A DNA stretch of 64,000 nt from Enterobacter sp. SA187 (GTDB lineage: Bacteria; Pseudomonadota; Gammaproteobacteria; Enterobacterales; Enterobacteriaceae), in assembly GCF_001888805.2 (NCBI RefSeq), contig NZ_CP019113.1:4340001-4404000 (forward strand), written 5' to 3'. Under the pieces are notes generated by a model, which ran no database searches, had not been told where the DNA came from, and saw only the letters and a list, made by a program, of their open reading frames with translations. This document shows, piece by piece, positions 46,885 to 57,600 of this stretch. A program made the translations under genes and the position numbers. Position 1 is the first letter of the stretch. Every line of letters starts with the position of its first letter.

Positions 46885-48054
46885 TTACCGCTCCCGCAAT
46901 GCCTCGTTGACCTTGTTCAGCGGCTTGATCAGATAATCCATTACCGTTTTCTGTCCGGTCTTGATCTCCACGTTCGCCACCATACCCGGTAAAATCGGGA
47001 AGCTTTTGCCGCTCTTGTTATGCAGCTCGGCTTTTGAGGTGCGCACATACACCCGGTAATAAAACTGATCCCGCTTCACCTCATCCTGCAACGTATCCGG
47101 CGATACCACTTCCACCTTGCCGCTTAAATCCCCGTAAATTGACGAATCATAGGCCGTCACCTTTACGGTAGCCGGTAAGCCCGGACGGATATAGGCAATA
47201 TCCCGCGGATTGATGCGCGTCTCAACTAACAGCTGATCTTCTAACGGCACGATCTCCATCAGCTTGCCGCCCGGTTGCAGCACGCCGCCGACGGTGGTCA
47301 CCTGAATGTCTTTCACGATGCCGCGCACCGGCGAAAACAGCGAGGCGCGATCCACCTGGTCCGCTTTACCGGACATTACCTGGATCTGCGCGTCCAGATC
47401 GGCATTGTTTTTCACCTGCTCCTCGCGGGCGCGCACCGCAAACTGGTTACGGGCATCGTCGATTTTGCCCTGCAACTCGGCGGCCTGCCGTTGCAGGCGG
47501 ATCACCTCCACCTGGCTCGCCGCCCCTTTGGCCACCAGCGGCTGCGTCAGACGCAGCTCCGACATCACCAGCTGATAGGTTTTTTGCAGATTCGCTACCG
47601 TCTCATTGAGGTTTCGCCGCCGCGACTCATACAGCTGCCGCTCACGGGCCACCAGGTCCGGCTCGCGCATTGACTCGGCGCTAAAGCGCAGCGGCTCGCC
47701 GGTCAGTTCGGAACGCAGACGCTCGCTGGAGGCGCGCAGCGTGCGCACCCGTGACGCCGCCTCGCCGTAGTTCGACTGAAAACGGGTAGGATCGAGGCGC
47801 GCCAGCAGCTGCCCGCGTTCGACAATATCCCCCTCTTTCACCAGCAGGCCGCTGACAATGCCGCCGTCGAGGCTGTCGATCACCTGCGCGTGGCTGGAGG
47901 GGGTGATCTTGCCGGTGCCGACCGTCACTTCATCCAGCACCGCCCACCAGGCCCAGACGACAAAAAACAGCAGACCGATCAGCGTCAGCCAGATCACCGA
48001 GGAGTAAAAGCGGCCCTGGCGCGCCAGATCGTCCTGCATACTTAATTGACTCAT
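46885..48054 (-). CDS. Type I secretion membrane fusion protein (HlyD family, BapD-type)
   Basis: Periplasmic adaptor linking the ABC exporter to the outer-membrane channel. The 389-residue protein has one N-terminal membrane segment (VIWLTLIGLLFFVVWAWWAV), a barrel-sandwich domain (VIDSLDGGIVSGLLVKEGDIV), a long alpha-hairpin near residues 80-230 and a C-terminal beta domain ending MDYLIKPLNKVNEALRER, typical of HlyD/LapC. It is 10 bases after the exporter gene. Last gene of the adhesin operon. It matches bapD of Salmonella in position and family. Confidence 0.92.
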   Translation of the reverse strand: MSQLSMQDDLARQGRFYSSVIWLTLIGLLFFVVWAWWAVLDEVTVGTGKITPSSHAQVIDSLDGGIVSGLLVKEGDIVERGQLLARLDPTRFQSNYGEAASRVRTLRASSERLRSELTGEPLRFSAESMREPDLVARERQLYESRRRNLNETVANLQKTYQLVMSELRLTQPLVAKGAASQVEVIRLQRQAAELQGKIDDARNQFAVRAREEQVKNNADLDAQIQVMSGKADQVDRASLFSPVRGIVKDIQVTTVGGVLQPGGKLMEIVPLEDQLLVETRINPRDIAYIRPGLPATVKVTAYDSSIYGDLSGKVEVVSPDTLQDEVKRDQFYYRVYVRTSKAELHNKSGKSFPILPGMVANVEIKTGQKTVMDYLIKPLNKVNEALRER

Positions 48055-48064
48055 GGCGTTCTCC

Positions 48065-50197
48065 TTATGCGACTGACGAGACGCTGCTGTTGCGCACCGC
48101 CTGCTTGATCAGCGTATCGCGCGGCCCGTCGGCAACGATTTTGCCGTTCTCCATTACCACAATGCGGTCCACCAGATTGAGCAGCGCCGGACGGTGCGTC
48201 ACCAGTACCAGCGTGCGCCCGGTCAGCCACTGGGAGAGCTGGCGGATCACCCAGGCCTCCAGTTGCTCATCCATCGACGCGGTGGGCTCATCCATCAGCA
48301 CAATCTGCGGATTGCGCACGATCAGGCGGCTTAACAGCACCATCTGCCGCTGCCCGCCGGACAGCCCGCGCCCGCCCTCGTTAATTAACCTGTCGAGGCT
48401 GGCGGCATCCTGCTGCACCATGCCGATCGCCCCGCTGATGCGCAGCGCCTGGATCAGCTCCGCTTCGGTGGCGTGGGGATGGCCGAGCATCAGGTTTTGT
48501 CGCAGCGTGCCAAAAAACAGCCGCGAATCCTGGGAAAGGTACCCCAGCTGGCGACGTACATCGCCAGGATCGATATGCGCCATATCCACGCCATCAATGA
48601 TCACTTTGCCCTTACTGGCCTGCGCCTGACCGGAGAGCAGTTTCAGCAGGGTGGATTTTCCGGCGCCGGTTTTGCCGAGGATCGCCACGCGCTCGCCGGG
48701 CTTGATCGTAAGTTCCGGGATCTGCACCGCCTGCTCGCCCTTTTCCACATCGTAGCTGTACTGCACCTGCTGCATCTGGAAATGGCCTGCCAGCACCGGG
48801 CAGTGCGCCATTTTTTCCCCCGCGGTTTTATCCAGCGGTTTTTTCAGCAGATCGTTCAGGCCGTTCATCGCCGTTTTGGCGTGCTGCCAGCGGGAGAACA
48901 CCATAGTGAGCTGCATCAGCGGCGCGATGGTACGCGACGACAGCAAACTACAGGCCACCAGCGTCCCGGTGGTGATACTGCCTTCCATCACCAGATAGCA
49001 GCCGAACACCAGCATCCCGGCGTAGGTAATTTGCTGCACGGTGGAGGCCCATCCGCTGAGCCGCGCGCCCCATACGCGCTGCTTCATGCCGATCCCCGCG
49101 CCTACCGCATGAGTGTGTTCCCACTGGCGCTGGAAATAGGGTTCCGCCTGGAGCGCTTTGATGTCTTCCACCCCTTCGATGGACTCTACCAGCACCGCGT
49201 TACGAATGGCGCTTTCGCGCATCCCCTCTTTGGCCAGTTTCGCCATTGGCCACTGCACCAGGATGCCGGGGATCACGATCAGCGGAATAGCGATCAGCGG
49301 GATCGCCACCAGCGGGCCGCCCACCAGCGTCATAATGCCGAGGAACAGCAGCACGAACGGAATGTCCATCGCCGCGCCGACGGTGGTGGAGGTCAGCAGC
49401 TCGCGCACCTGATCGATTTCACGCAGCTGGGAAATAAACGAACCGGTGGATTTCGGACGGGCATCGTTTTTGATCGCCAGCGCGCGGGCAAAAAACAGCG
49501 ACGAGACGTTGAGATCGATATGCTTACCCATAATGTCCGACACATGGGTACGGGCGAGACGAATAAAAAACTCCAGCAGGGCGGCGAACAGCACGCCGAT
49601 AAACAGCACCCACAGCGTGGGGATCGACTGGGCCGGGATCACCCGGTCGTACACCTGCATAGAGAATAAAATCCCCGCCAGCGCCAGCACGTTGCCGAGC
49701 AGTGAGGCGAGCGCGATCTCCGACAGCTTGCGTCCGCTGTGGCGAAAGTGCCGCCAGAACCAGTGCGCTTCCCAGGGTTTGGTGAAATCATCAATGCGCG
49801 CATCGCGGCCACGGGCGGCAATGCCCAGCATCACCACCTCCGGCCTGACGCGGGTGAGCAGCGTTTCCAGCGGCTCTTCGCGCACCAGATCGCCCCCTTC
49901 CGACAACCAGTAGGTCGCCAGCCCGTCGGCGTCAATAGACTCCAGCAGCATCAACTCCCCGGACTCCAGCTGGACGATCACCGGCAGGTTTTGCGCGTTC
50001 CAGCGCATACGCTCCAGCGGCACCGTGCGCACCTGTAGCCCCATCAGGCCGCTTAAGCGCTCCAGCCGGGCGCTCTGCGGCAGCGCTTCAAACCAGCGCA
50101 TTTGCTGGCGCACCGCGGGGGCATCGGCAGGCAGGCCGAATCGACCCGCCGCGCGCACCATGACATTGATCCAGCTTTCGGTATCAGGCTCTTGCAT
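48065..50197 (-). CDS. Type I secretion ABC exporter (BapC/LapB-type)
   Basis: Inner-membrane ATPase-permease of 710 residues. The N-terminal ~130 residues form a C39-like domain without the catalytic cysteine, as in exporters of large adhesins that use C-terminal signals. A six-segment membrane domain follows (about 160-440). The nucleotide-binding domain has Walker A GKTGAGKST near residue 500, the signature LSGGQRQ and Walker B IVLMDEPTAS. It lies nine bases after the outer-membrane gene. Its likely cargo is the giant Ig-repeat protein upstream. Confidence 0.93.
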   Translation of the reverse strand: MQEPDTESWINVMVRAAGRFGLPADAPAVRQQMRWFEALPQSARLERLSGLMGLQVRTVPLERMRWNAQNLPVIVQLESGELMLLESIDADGLATYWLSEGGDLVREEPLETLLTRVRPEVVMLGIAARGRDARIDDFTKPWEAHWFWRHFRHSGRKLSEIALASLLGNVLALAGILFSMQVYDRVIPAQSIPTLWVLFIGVLFAALLEFFIRLARTHVSDIMGKHIDLNVSSLFFARALAIKNDARPKSTGSFISQLREIDQVRELLTSTTVGAAMDIPFVLLFLGIMTLVGGPLVAIPLIAIPLIVIPGILVQWPMAKLAKEGMRESAIRNAVLVESIEGVEDIKALQAEPYFQRQWEHTHAVGAGIGMKQRVWGARLSGWASTVQQITYAGMLVFGCYLVMEGSITTGTLVACSLLSSRTIAPLMQLTMVFSRWQHAKTAMNGLNDLLKKPLDKTAGEKMAHCPVLAGHFQMQQVQYSYDVEKGEQAVQIPELTIKPGERVAILGKTGAGKSTLLKLLSGQAQASKGKVIIDGVDMAHIDPGDVRRQLGYLSQDSRLFFGTLRQNLMLGHPHATEAELIQALRISGAIGMVQQDAASLDRLINEGGRGLSGGQRQMVLLSRLIVRNPQIVLMDEPTASMDEQLEAWVIRQLSQWLTGRTLVLVTHRPALLNLVDRIVVMENGKIVADGPRDTLIKQAVRNSSVSSVA

Positions 50198-50206
50198 TAC
50201 TGCTCC

Positions 50207-51544
50207 TTAAAGTGAAGGCAGGGTATCGCCAATAGTGCGGCTGCGTTCAATGCCCAGCATATCCAGCAGATTATCTGCGGCGCCGGCATAACGGACGGCG
50301 GCGTCCCAGGCGTCATAGCGCGCAGTGATCGAGGCCGTGTCTGCCTGAAAGACATCCTGTTCAATACTCAGAAGATCGTTGAGGCTGCGCTTGCTGAGAC
50401 GATACTCATCGCGGTACACCTCGCGGGCGCGATCGGCGCTGATAAACTGCGCGTCCCCTGCCCGCTGGCGCTGCTGCGCCCCGGTGAGATCCGCCCAGGC
50501 GGTGGCGGCGCGCTGATTCATCTCCAGTTTGCTGGCCTCCACCTGGGCGCGGGCGTTGGCGCGGTCGCCTTCTGCCGCATCCACCCGCGCGCTGACCGCA
50601 CCGCCCTGATAGAGGGGCGCGTCCACGACAAGCTGCACCTGATCATCCCAGTAGCTGCTGTTTTCGTTCTGATAACGGGTTCGTCCCGCCTGTACCGACA
50701 CCGTCGGCCAGTGCTGGGCCTGCACCTGACGGATGCGCTGTTCCGCCGCCAGCTGTTTCGACTGGGCGCTGCGCACGGCATTGCTGCGCTCGTACGGCAG
50801 CGATTTGAGGGTAATTTTTTGTTTCATCAGATCGTCAGGCAGATCCGGCAGCGTATCCGACACCACGCCGGTCAGCACGCTCAGGGCAGCCTGCGCGGAG
50901 CGGGTCTGGGCTTCGTACTGTGCGAGCGTGGCGTTCAGCCCGGCGATGCGCGTCTGCGCCTGTAAGACGTCAGACTGCGAGCTCAGCCCGGCCTGGGCGC
51001 GCAGATCCGCCATCTCCTGCACCGCCTTCAGTGAGGCGATATTTTTACGCGCCGCGTCCGCCAGCGCCTGATGACGCTTAACCTGCAAGTAAGTTTGCAG
51101 CGTCTCCATGCCGACTTCATTAAGCGCATTGTAGAGATCGTAACGGTAGGCATCCGACAGCTCATGCTGCTCGTCAATGCTGCCGCCGGTTTTACCAAAG
51201 TCGTAAATCAGCTGTTTTAAGCTGACGCCCCCCGCGCCATTACTGCTCAGCGAGCCCGCCGAATCGGTACGGTGCGAACGTCCGACGTTCCCCTGTAAAG
51301 ACACCTGTGGAAACCATGCGCTTTCCGCTTCGGAAAGATTGGCTTTTCCCACCTGGATTTGCGCCGCCGCCTGAGCAATTTTTGGATTGCGGGCGAAGGC
51401 GCGCAAAATAGCCTCTTTGATGGTCAGCTGCGCCTGGAATTGCTCGCCGGGCGCGGTCTGCCACTGATACTCCTCAGCCCAGGCTGGCAGTATCGCTGTT
51501 CCGGGCACTGCCAGCAGCAACAGCCCTATCGTCGCTAATTTCAT
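50207..51544 (-). CDS. Type I secretion outer membrane protein (TolC family, BapB/LapE-type)
   Basis: Outer-membrane channel of 445 residues. A signal peptide (MKLATIGLLLLAVPGTAILPAWA) is followed by two OEP repeats with long periplasmic helices (AFARNPKIAQAAAQIQVGKANLSEAESAW opens the first). The family form TIGR01844-like TolC is inferred from these helices and the conserved SAWFPQVSLQGNVG block. It starts 72 bases after the adhesin gene and precedes the ABC exporter, the same order as bapA-B-C-D in Salmonella. Confidence 0.92.
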   Translation of the reverse strand: MKLATIGLLLLAVPGTAILPAWAEEYQWQTAPGEQFQAQLTIKEAILRAFARNPKIAQAAAQIQVGKANLSEAESAWFPQVSLQGNVGRSHRTDSAGSLSSNGAGGVSLKQLIYDFGKTGGSIDEQHELSDAYRYDLYNALNEVGMETLQTYLQVKRHQALADAARKNIASLKAVQEMADLRAQAGLSSQSDVLQAQTRIAGLNATLAQYEAQTRSAQAALSVLTGVVSDTLPDLPDDLMKQKITLKSLPYERSNAVRSAQSKQLAAEQRIRQVQAQHWPTVSVQAGRTRYQNENSSYWDDQVQLVVDAPLYQGGAVSARVDAAEGDRANARAQVEASKLEMNQRAATAWADLTGAQQRQRAGDAQFISADRAREVYRDEYRLSKRSLNDLLSIEQDVFQADTASITARYDAWDAAVRYAGAADNLLDMLGIERSRTIGDTLPSL

Positions 51545-51616
51545 GATCCCACCTTTGGCTGCCCGTGGTGATATTTTACGTTCCCTCGCCTCGTCCCTGA
51601 GGCTGCGATCCGGTCA

Positions 51617-54600
51617 TCAGACCATATTGACGTGCAGACCCTGCTGCACCAGTACATCGCCTAAGGTGTTGCTTTGTGAACTGTTGTGGTAGATGTCGAA
51701 CTGCATACCATCCACCTCCCGCTGGCCGCTGATCGCCCAGATGTCGCTGTTGCCATGCACCAGATTCACGCTGTCGCCTTTACTCCCCTTGATGATCAGG
51801 TCATCTTCCGGTTTATCGGTCACCGTCAGCGCCTCGTTCAGATCCAGCGTGATGCTGTTGGTGCCCGATTTGCCCAGATCGATGATCTCGATATTGTGCA
51901 CACGGGTGGCGGCGTCGATCAGGTTAAGTACCAGATCCACGCCGTCGAGCACCAGGGTATCGGTGCCTGCCCCGCCGTCGATCTCCACAAAGCCCAGGGT
52001 CGCAAGGTGAATGGTGTCATTGCCCTCGCTGCCCTGCACGCTATCGCCGCTGGCTTCGGTGCCGTCCGCCAGGGTGATGCTGACGCCTCCAATAGTGTAG
52101 GCCGCCTCCTCCGTCTGGTTGAGCGTACTATCACTTTCGGTAGTGGCAGCCGTCGCGGTAGCGCGTGCGGTCAGGGTGCTGGCCGGTGCGCTGTCAGTCT
52201 CCTGTACGGTGTTGATACTGTCTGAATGCAGCACGAAGCTGGAGTCATCCGTCGCCAGCGCCATCAGAGTGGCAGGCGGCGTGGTGGAGATGATATTCCC
52301 GCCCAGGCCGACGTTCAGATAGCCGGTGTTGCCAGCGGCATCGGTGGCGTACAGGTTAACCACGCTGGTGAGCGACAACAGGTTCAGGATGTTCAGACCG
52401 AGGCTCAGTGTGGTGGACCAGTTGCCGTTGGCGTCCGTTATCGCGGTGGTGCTTACCGTGCCGTTGAGCAGCGACAGATGCACCACGGCATTTGCCCCCA
52501 GATTGCGCGAACCGCCGCTTAACGTTAACCCTTTGGTCAGCAGCGTCAGCGGGTTCAGGGTTGCCAGCGGGTTCCAGGTCAGCTCCGGCGTGGTAAGTTT
52601 GACGGTCACATCCGTGCTGGTGCTGTTGGTGTTGCCGACTTTATCAATGACCGACACACCCACTTTCAGCGCGCCACCGGTCAACCCTTTCAGCACCGTG
52701 CTGCTGACCGGTAACGACCAGCTGCCGTCCGGGTTCACGGTGGCGTTATAACTGGTGCCGCCCAGCGACACCACCACGCGCGAGCCGTCGGTGATGCCAC
52801 CGTTAATGCGCCCGGAAATGGTCTGCGTACCGTTCGACTCCGCCACGTTCAGGAAGCCATCGTTGCCGAACAGCGAGGTCAGCGAAATAGACGGCAGGCT
52901 GTGGGTGATCACGTTCAGCAGCCCGCTGGTGCCCGCGACGTTGCCCGCCGGGTTGGTAAGCGAGGCGTTAACCGACAAGGTGCCGTCGAGCAACGCGCTG
53001 AGATCGGCTTTCGGCACCGAGACCGACCAGTTGCCGTCGGATCCCACCAGCGCCTGGTAAACCTTGTTGCCGAGCGTCACGTTCACCAGCGAGCCGACCG
53101 CATTGGTCGCCGAGCCGGTAATGGTCTGGGCGCTGAGAATATCCGTCGCGTTCAGACCACCGTCGCCAAACAGTGAGTTGATCACCAGCGTCGGCGCCTG
53201 CTGGATGGCTACCAGCAGATTTTTGGTATCGGTGGCGACGTTACCCGCCACATCCCGCGCGGTGACGCCCACGGATAACGTACCGTCCGTCAGCCCCTGC
53301 AGGGTGGCGGTCGGCAGCGGTAAACGCCAGGAGCCATCACTGCCGACGGTGGTGTTGAAGGTCAGGCCGCCGAGGGTGACAGTCAGGGCAGTGCCTGCCG
53401 CCAGGTTAGTGGTGGTACCGTTAAGCACCTGCGCGCCCAGCAGATCCGAGAGGCTCAGATTCCCGTCGCCGAACGGCGTATTGAGGCTGACAGAAGGCAG
53501 CGCGTTGATCACGGCGTTAATCAGTTGCGAGCTGGAGCCAGGGTTTCCAACATCATCACGCACGCTGGCGCTAACGGTGACGTTACCGTCCGCCAGTCCC
53601 TGCAATACAGATGGCGGAACGTTCACCGACCAGGTACCGTTGTTGATGGTGCCCGTCAGCGTGGCAGTGCCGACGCGCACGGTCACCGTGCCGCTGGCGA
53701 GACTGGTGACGCCGCTGATGATCTGGCCTGCATCCGCTTCCGCCCGGCTCAGATAACCGTCGCCGCCAAACAGCGTGCCTGTGTTGACGCTCACCGTCGG
53801 CAGACCGGTCAGCCCCACTTTGATGGCCGGGCCATTGGTGGTGGTGGTATTGCCGTCCGGCGTCTGAATGGTGATCACAGGCGTCAGCACGCCGTCCGCC
53901 AGCGAAGCTAAATCCGCCGGGCTGACATTAATGCTGAAGGTACCGTTACCCGCCAGCACACCGGCGAAGGTTTTGGTACCGATCTGCACGCTCACCGTGG
54001 AACCGACCGGGGCCTGCGCGACGCTACCGGTAATGGTCTGCGTCAGCAGCGCATCGGCGGCGTTCAGCAGCCCGTCGCCAAACAGGGTGACGGCATTCAG
54101 CACCGGCGCGAGCAGATCCAGCGCCACGTTTGCGCCCACGGCCGCATTGTTACCGTACTGATCCGTCGCCTGCACGCTTACCGCCACGTTGCCGGTGCCC
54201 AGCCCCTGAAGCGCTGCCTGCACCGCCTCCGGCAGGGCAACGGACCATTTCCCGTTGCCGTCCACATTGGTCGTGAATGCAGTGGTATCGCCGACTTTGA
54301 TGCTCAGGGTGCGGCCATTCAGCCCGGTCGCCGTACCGCTGATCACCCCGCTTAACAGTTCCGGAATGCTCAGCATACCGTCGCCAAACAGCGGATCGAG
54401 CACAATAGAAGGCTGTGCTTTTACCGCCACCGTCAGATCGGTACTGCCATTCACTACGTTGCCGAATTTATCCGTTACGCTGACCGCAAGGCCTACGGTA
54501 CCGTCCGGCAGCGCGCCGAGTAACGATGGCGGCAGCGTGGCGATCCAGTTCCCCAGCGCATCCTGCGTTCCCTGAATGGTACGTCCGGCAATGGTGACCA

Positions 54601-57600
54601 CCACGCCCGCGACGTTGGCCGCATTATTCAGCCCCAGCGACACCACCTGGCTGGTGGTACTGTCGACCAGGTTGATGATGTTATCTGCCGCCACCGTAAT
54701 ATCGCCGATCACCGGCAGATCGGTCAGCGCCGTGCCGACGTTGATGATCTGATTAGTGGAGTTACCGTAAATATCGGTGACATCCACCTGCAATTGCAGG
54801 GTTTGCTGCGTCAGCCCGGTCCACAGATCGGGCGGCAACTGGATGCTGAATTTGCCATCGGCGCCCACCGTGGTGGTCGGGATAGTGGCGCTCACCCCGG
54901 CGATGGTCACTTTCACCGTCGCGCCGCGATAATCGCCGCTTACTTGCCCGGTCACCAGCTGCGTGATCAGCGATTCCGCCACGTTCAGCACGCCATCGAT
55001 GCCAAAGACATCGTTGACCACAACGCCAAGGCCCTGGTTGAGGGCGACGTTCAGCCCGACATTGTTACTGGACGTATTACCCGCCGCGTCGGTGGAGGTG
55101 ATGTTAATCACCTGAGCCCCGTCGGTCAGCGTGCGCAGCTCCAGTTCCGGGAAGGTATGGCTCCAGTTACCGTTACTGTCGACCGTACTGCTCCAGCTGA
55201 GCGGCCCGAGCGTCACTGTTACAGTGTTCCCCGGCTCGCCGCGTCCCGCCACCAGCATACCGGTGGCGGCTTCCACGGTATTCAGCACCGCCGGCACGCT
55301 GAGCGCGTTGACCTCCAGCAGCGGCTCATCGCGTTGCACGCTGATGATCCTGCCGTCCACCGCCGGGTTGCCTGCGACATCGCTTAGCTGCGCCGTCACC
55401 GGCGTACTGCCCGACGGCAGCGCGGCGACATCCGCCTGCGGCACCACCGTTGACCAGTTGCCGTCCGATCCTACAACCGCATAGTAAGTCTTGCCGTTGA
55501 GGGTCACCGACACCGTGCGCCCGGCTTCCGACAGGCTGGCAGTACCGCCCAGCGTCAATGGCTGACCGCTTTCGGCGGCGTTAATAATATCGTCACCGGA
55601 CACCGGATTCAGGGTCAGCGTCGGGGCGAGCGTATCCACCTGCACCACCACCGAGGAGGTGGAGTTCGGCGCAGCCTGACTGGTGGCTTCAATGGTATAG
55701 CTCGTCTGGTCCGGGAAGGCGCTGACCGGCACGCTGGTCGTCCAGGTGTTGTTGCCGTCCACCGTTGCCGTTCCCACCAGCACGCCATTTACGGTGATGT
55801 TAAGCAGCGTACCTGCCGGGTACCCATTGCTCTGGCCGTTGACCGTGATCGCAGGCCCGGCGCTGAACTCGCTGGCGTTGATAATGTTATCGCCCGCCAC
55901 CGGGTTGACCGTCACGCTGAAGGCTGGCGGTACGGTATCAATGGTGACGCCCACCGGCCCGGTGGTGGCCGGGTTGCCTGCGATATCCTGCACCGTTGCC
56001 TCAAGGGTCGTACTGCCGTTGGCGAGCGTCGCCATCTGCAACGGAGTGAGCTGTAGCGCCCAGGTATTGCCCGGCTGTACGGTGGTGGTAAAGGTCTGTC
56101 CCCCCAGCGTCACGGTGATGGTGCGCCCCACCTCCACATTGCTGGTGGTACCGGTGAGGGTTTGCAGCTGCTGGCTTTCCGTCCAGTCGAGATCGCTGTT
56201 GCCGAACGGCGCGTTCACTGAAATGGTCGGCTGGTTAAGGGCGATCACCACCGGCGTGCTGGTGCTGCCGGTATTCCGGGCATCGTCAGTGATGGTGACG
56301 ATCACGCTCTGCTGACCGCGATCGACACCGATCCAGCTGTCGCTGTCCAGCGCCAGCGTCCAGGTATTGGTCAGCGGATCGACGGTGGCGTCAAAGATTT
56401 TGCCGCCGATGGTGACCTGTACCGTGGTGGCCGCCGGATCCCTTGAAGTAAAGGTGCCTGACAGGCTGGCCGGCGCGGTGGATTCGCTGATGTTGAGATA
56501 ATTATCGCCAAAGATCGGCGTGTTCACCGTCACGGTCGGCGCGGTAAAGGCGACGTCAAATGGCACCTGGGCGGTCTGCACGTTACCGTACTGATCTTCG
56601 GCACGCACGACGATAGTGTGCGCCGTCGCCGGATCCAGCCCCTGCAGGGTGCCAGCCGGCAGCGACACCGTCCACTGCCCCGCGGGATCGACATCAGCCA
56701 CATAGGTGACGCCGTCAACATCAATGGTCACGGTGACAAACTGATTGCCGCCGCTCAGACCCGTGCTGCCGGTCAGCGTCAGCGGGCCTGCCGCCTCGCT
56801 GATATTCAGCGTCTCATCGCCGCCGAACAGGTTAGTCACGCCCGGTGTCGGCAATGCCAGCTGCGGCACAAAGGTCTGGGTGGCGGAATCCACGTTGCCA
56901 TAGGCATCGCTCACCGTCACCACCACGGTCTGCGTCTGGCCGTTGGTTAAGCCGGTTAACGCCGACGGCGGCAGGGTAACGCTCCACTGGCCGTTTGCAT
57001 CCACAGTCGCGCCGGTATTGTAAGGCACGCCGTTCAGGGTGACGGTGACCGTCTGCCCTGCACCAATGACCCCGGTGTTGCCGGTCAGCACCTGGCCTGC
57101 AGCCGCTTCCGAATTATTCAGCACGCCATCGGTAAAGAGCGTGCCCAGCGTCACCTCCGGCACATTATTGATCACGGCCTGGAAGTTACCGTCGCCGTTC
57201 ACGATATTGCCCGCCGTATCGGTGACGATGATTTTCACCGGAATGGTGCCGTCCGGCAATGTGCCCAGCGTCCCGGCGCTGACTGGCAGGGTCCACTCGC
57301 CGTTCGCGCCTATATTCGCGTCGGTGATGGTGATAAAGGGACCGTTATTAATACTGACCTGGATGGTCTGAATACTGGCTTTATCCAGCCCGGTGGTGCC
57401 GGTGAGCGTACTGTCTGCCACTTCACTGCTGATCAGCACGCCATTACCGAAGGCCGTATCCAGCGTCGGCGTCGGCAGCACACCCGCGCGGACGTCAAAG
57501 TCCTGAGCCGGGCTGGTGTCGCTGTTGCCGGCTTTATCCGTTACGGTCACCGCCAGGGAGTAAGCGCCGTCGCTCAGCCCGGTTAAGACCGTCGATGGCA

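Noticed and set aside
48473..49669. A 398-codon frame on the plus strand opposite the ABC exporter gene
   Set aside because: High GC at third codon positions opens antisense frames. The minus-strand gene has all ABC motifs; the antisense product has low-complexity composition and no family signs.
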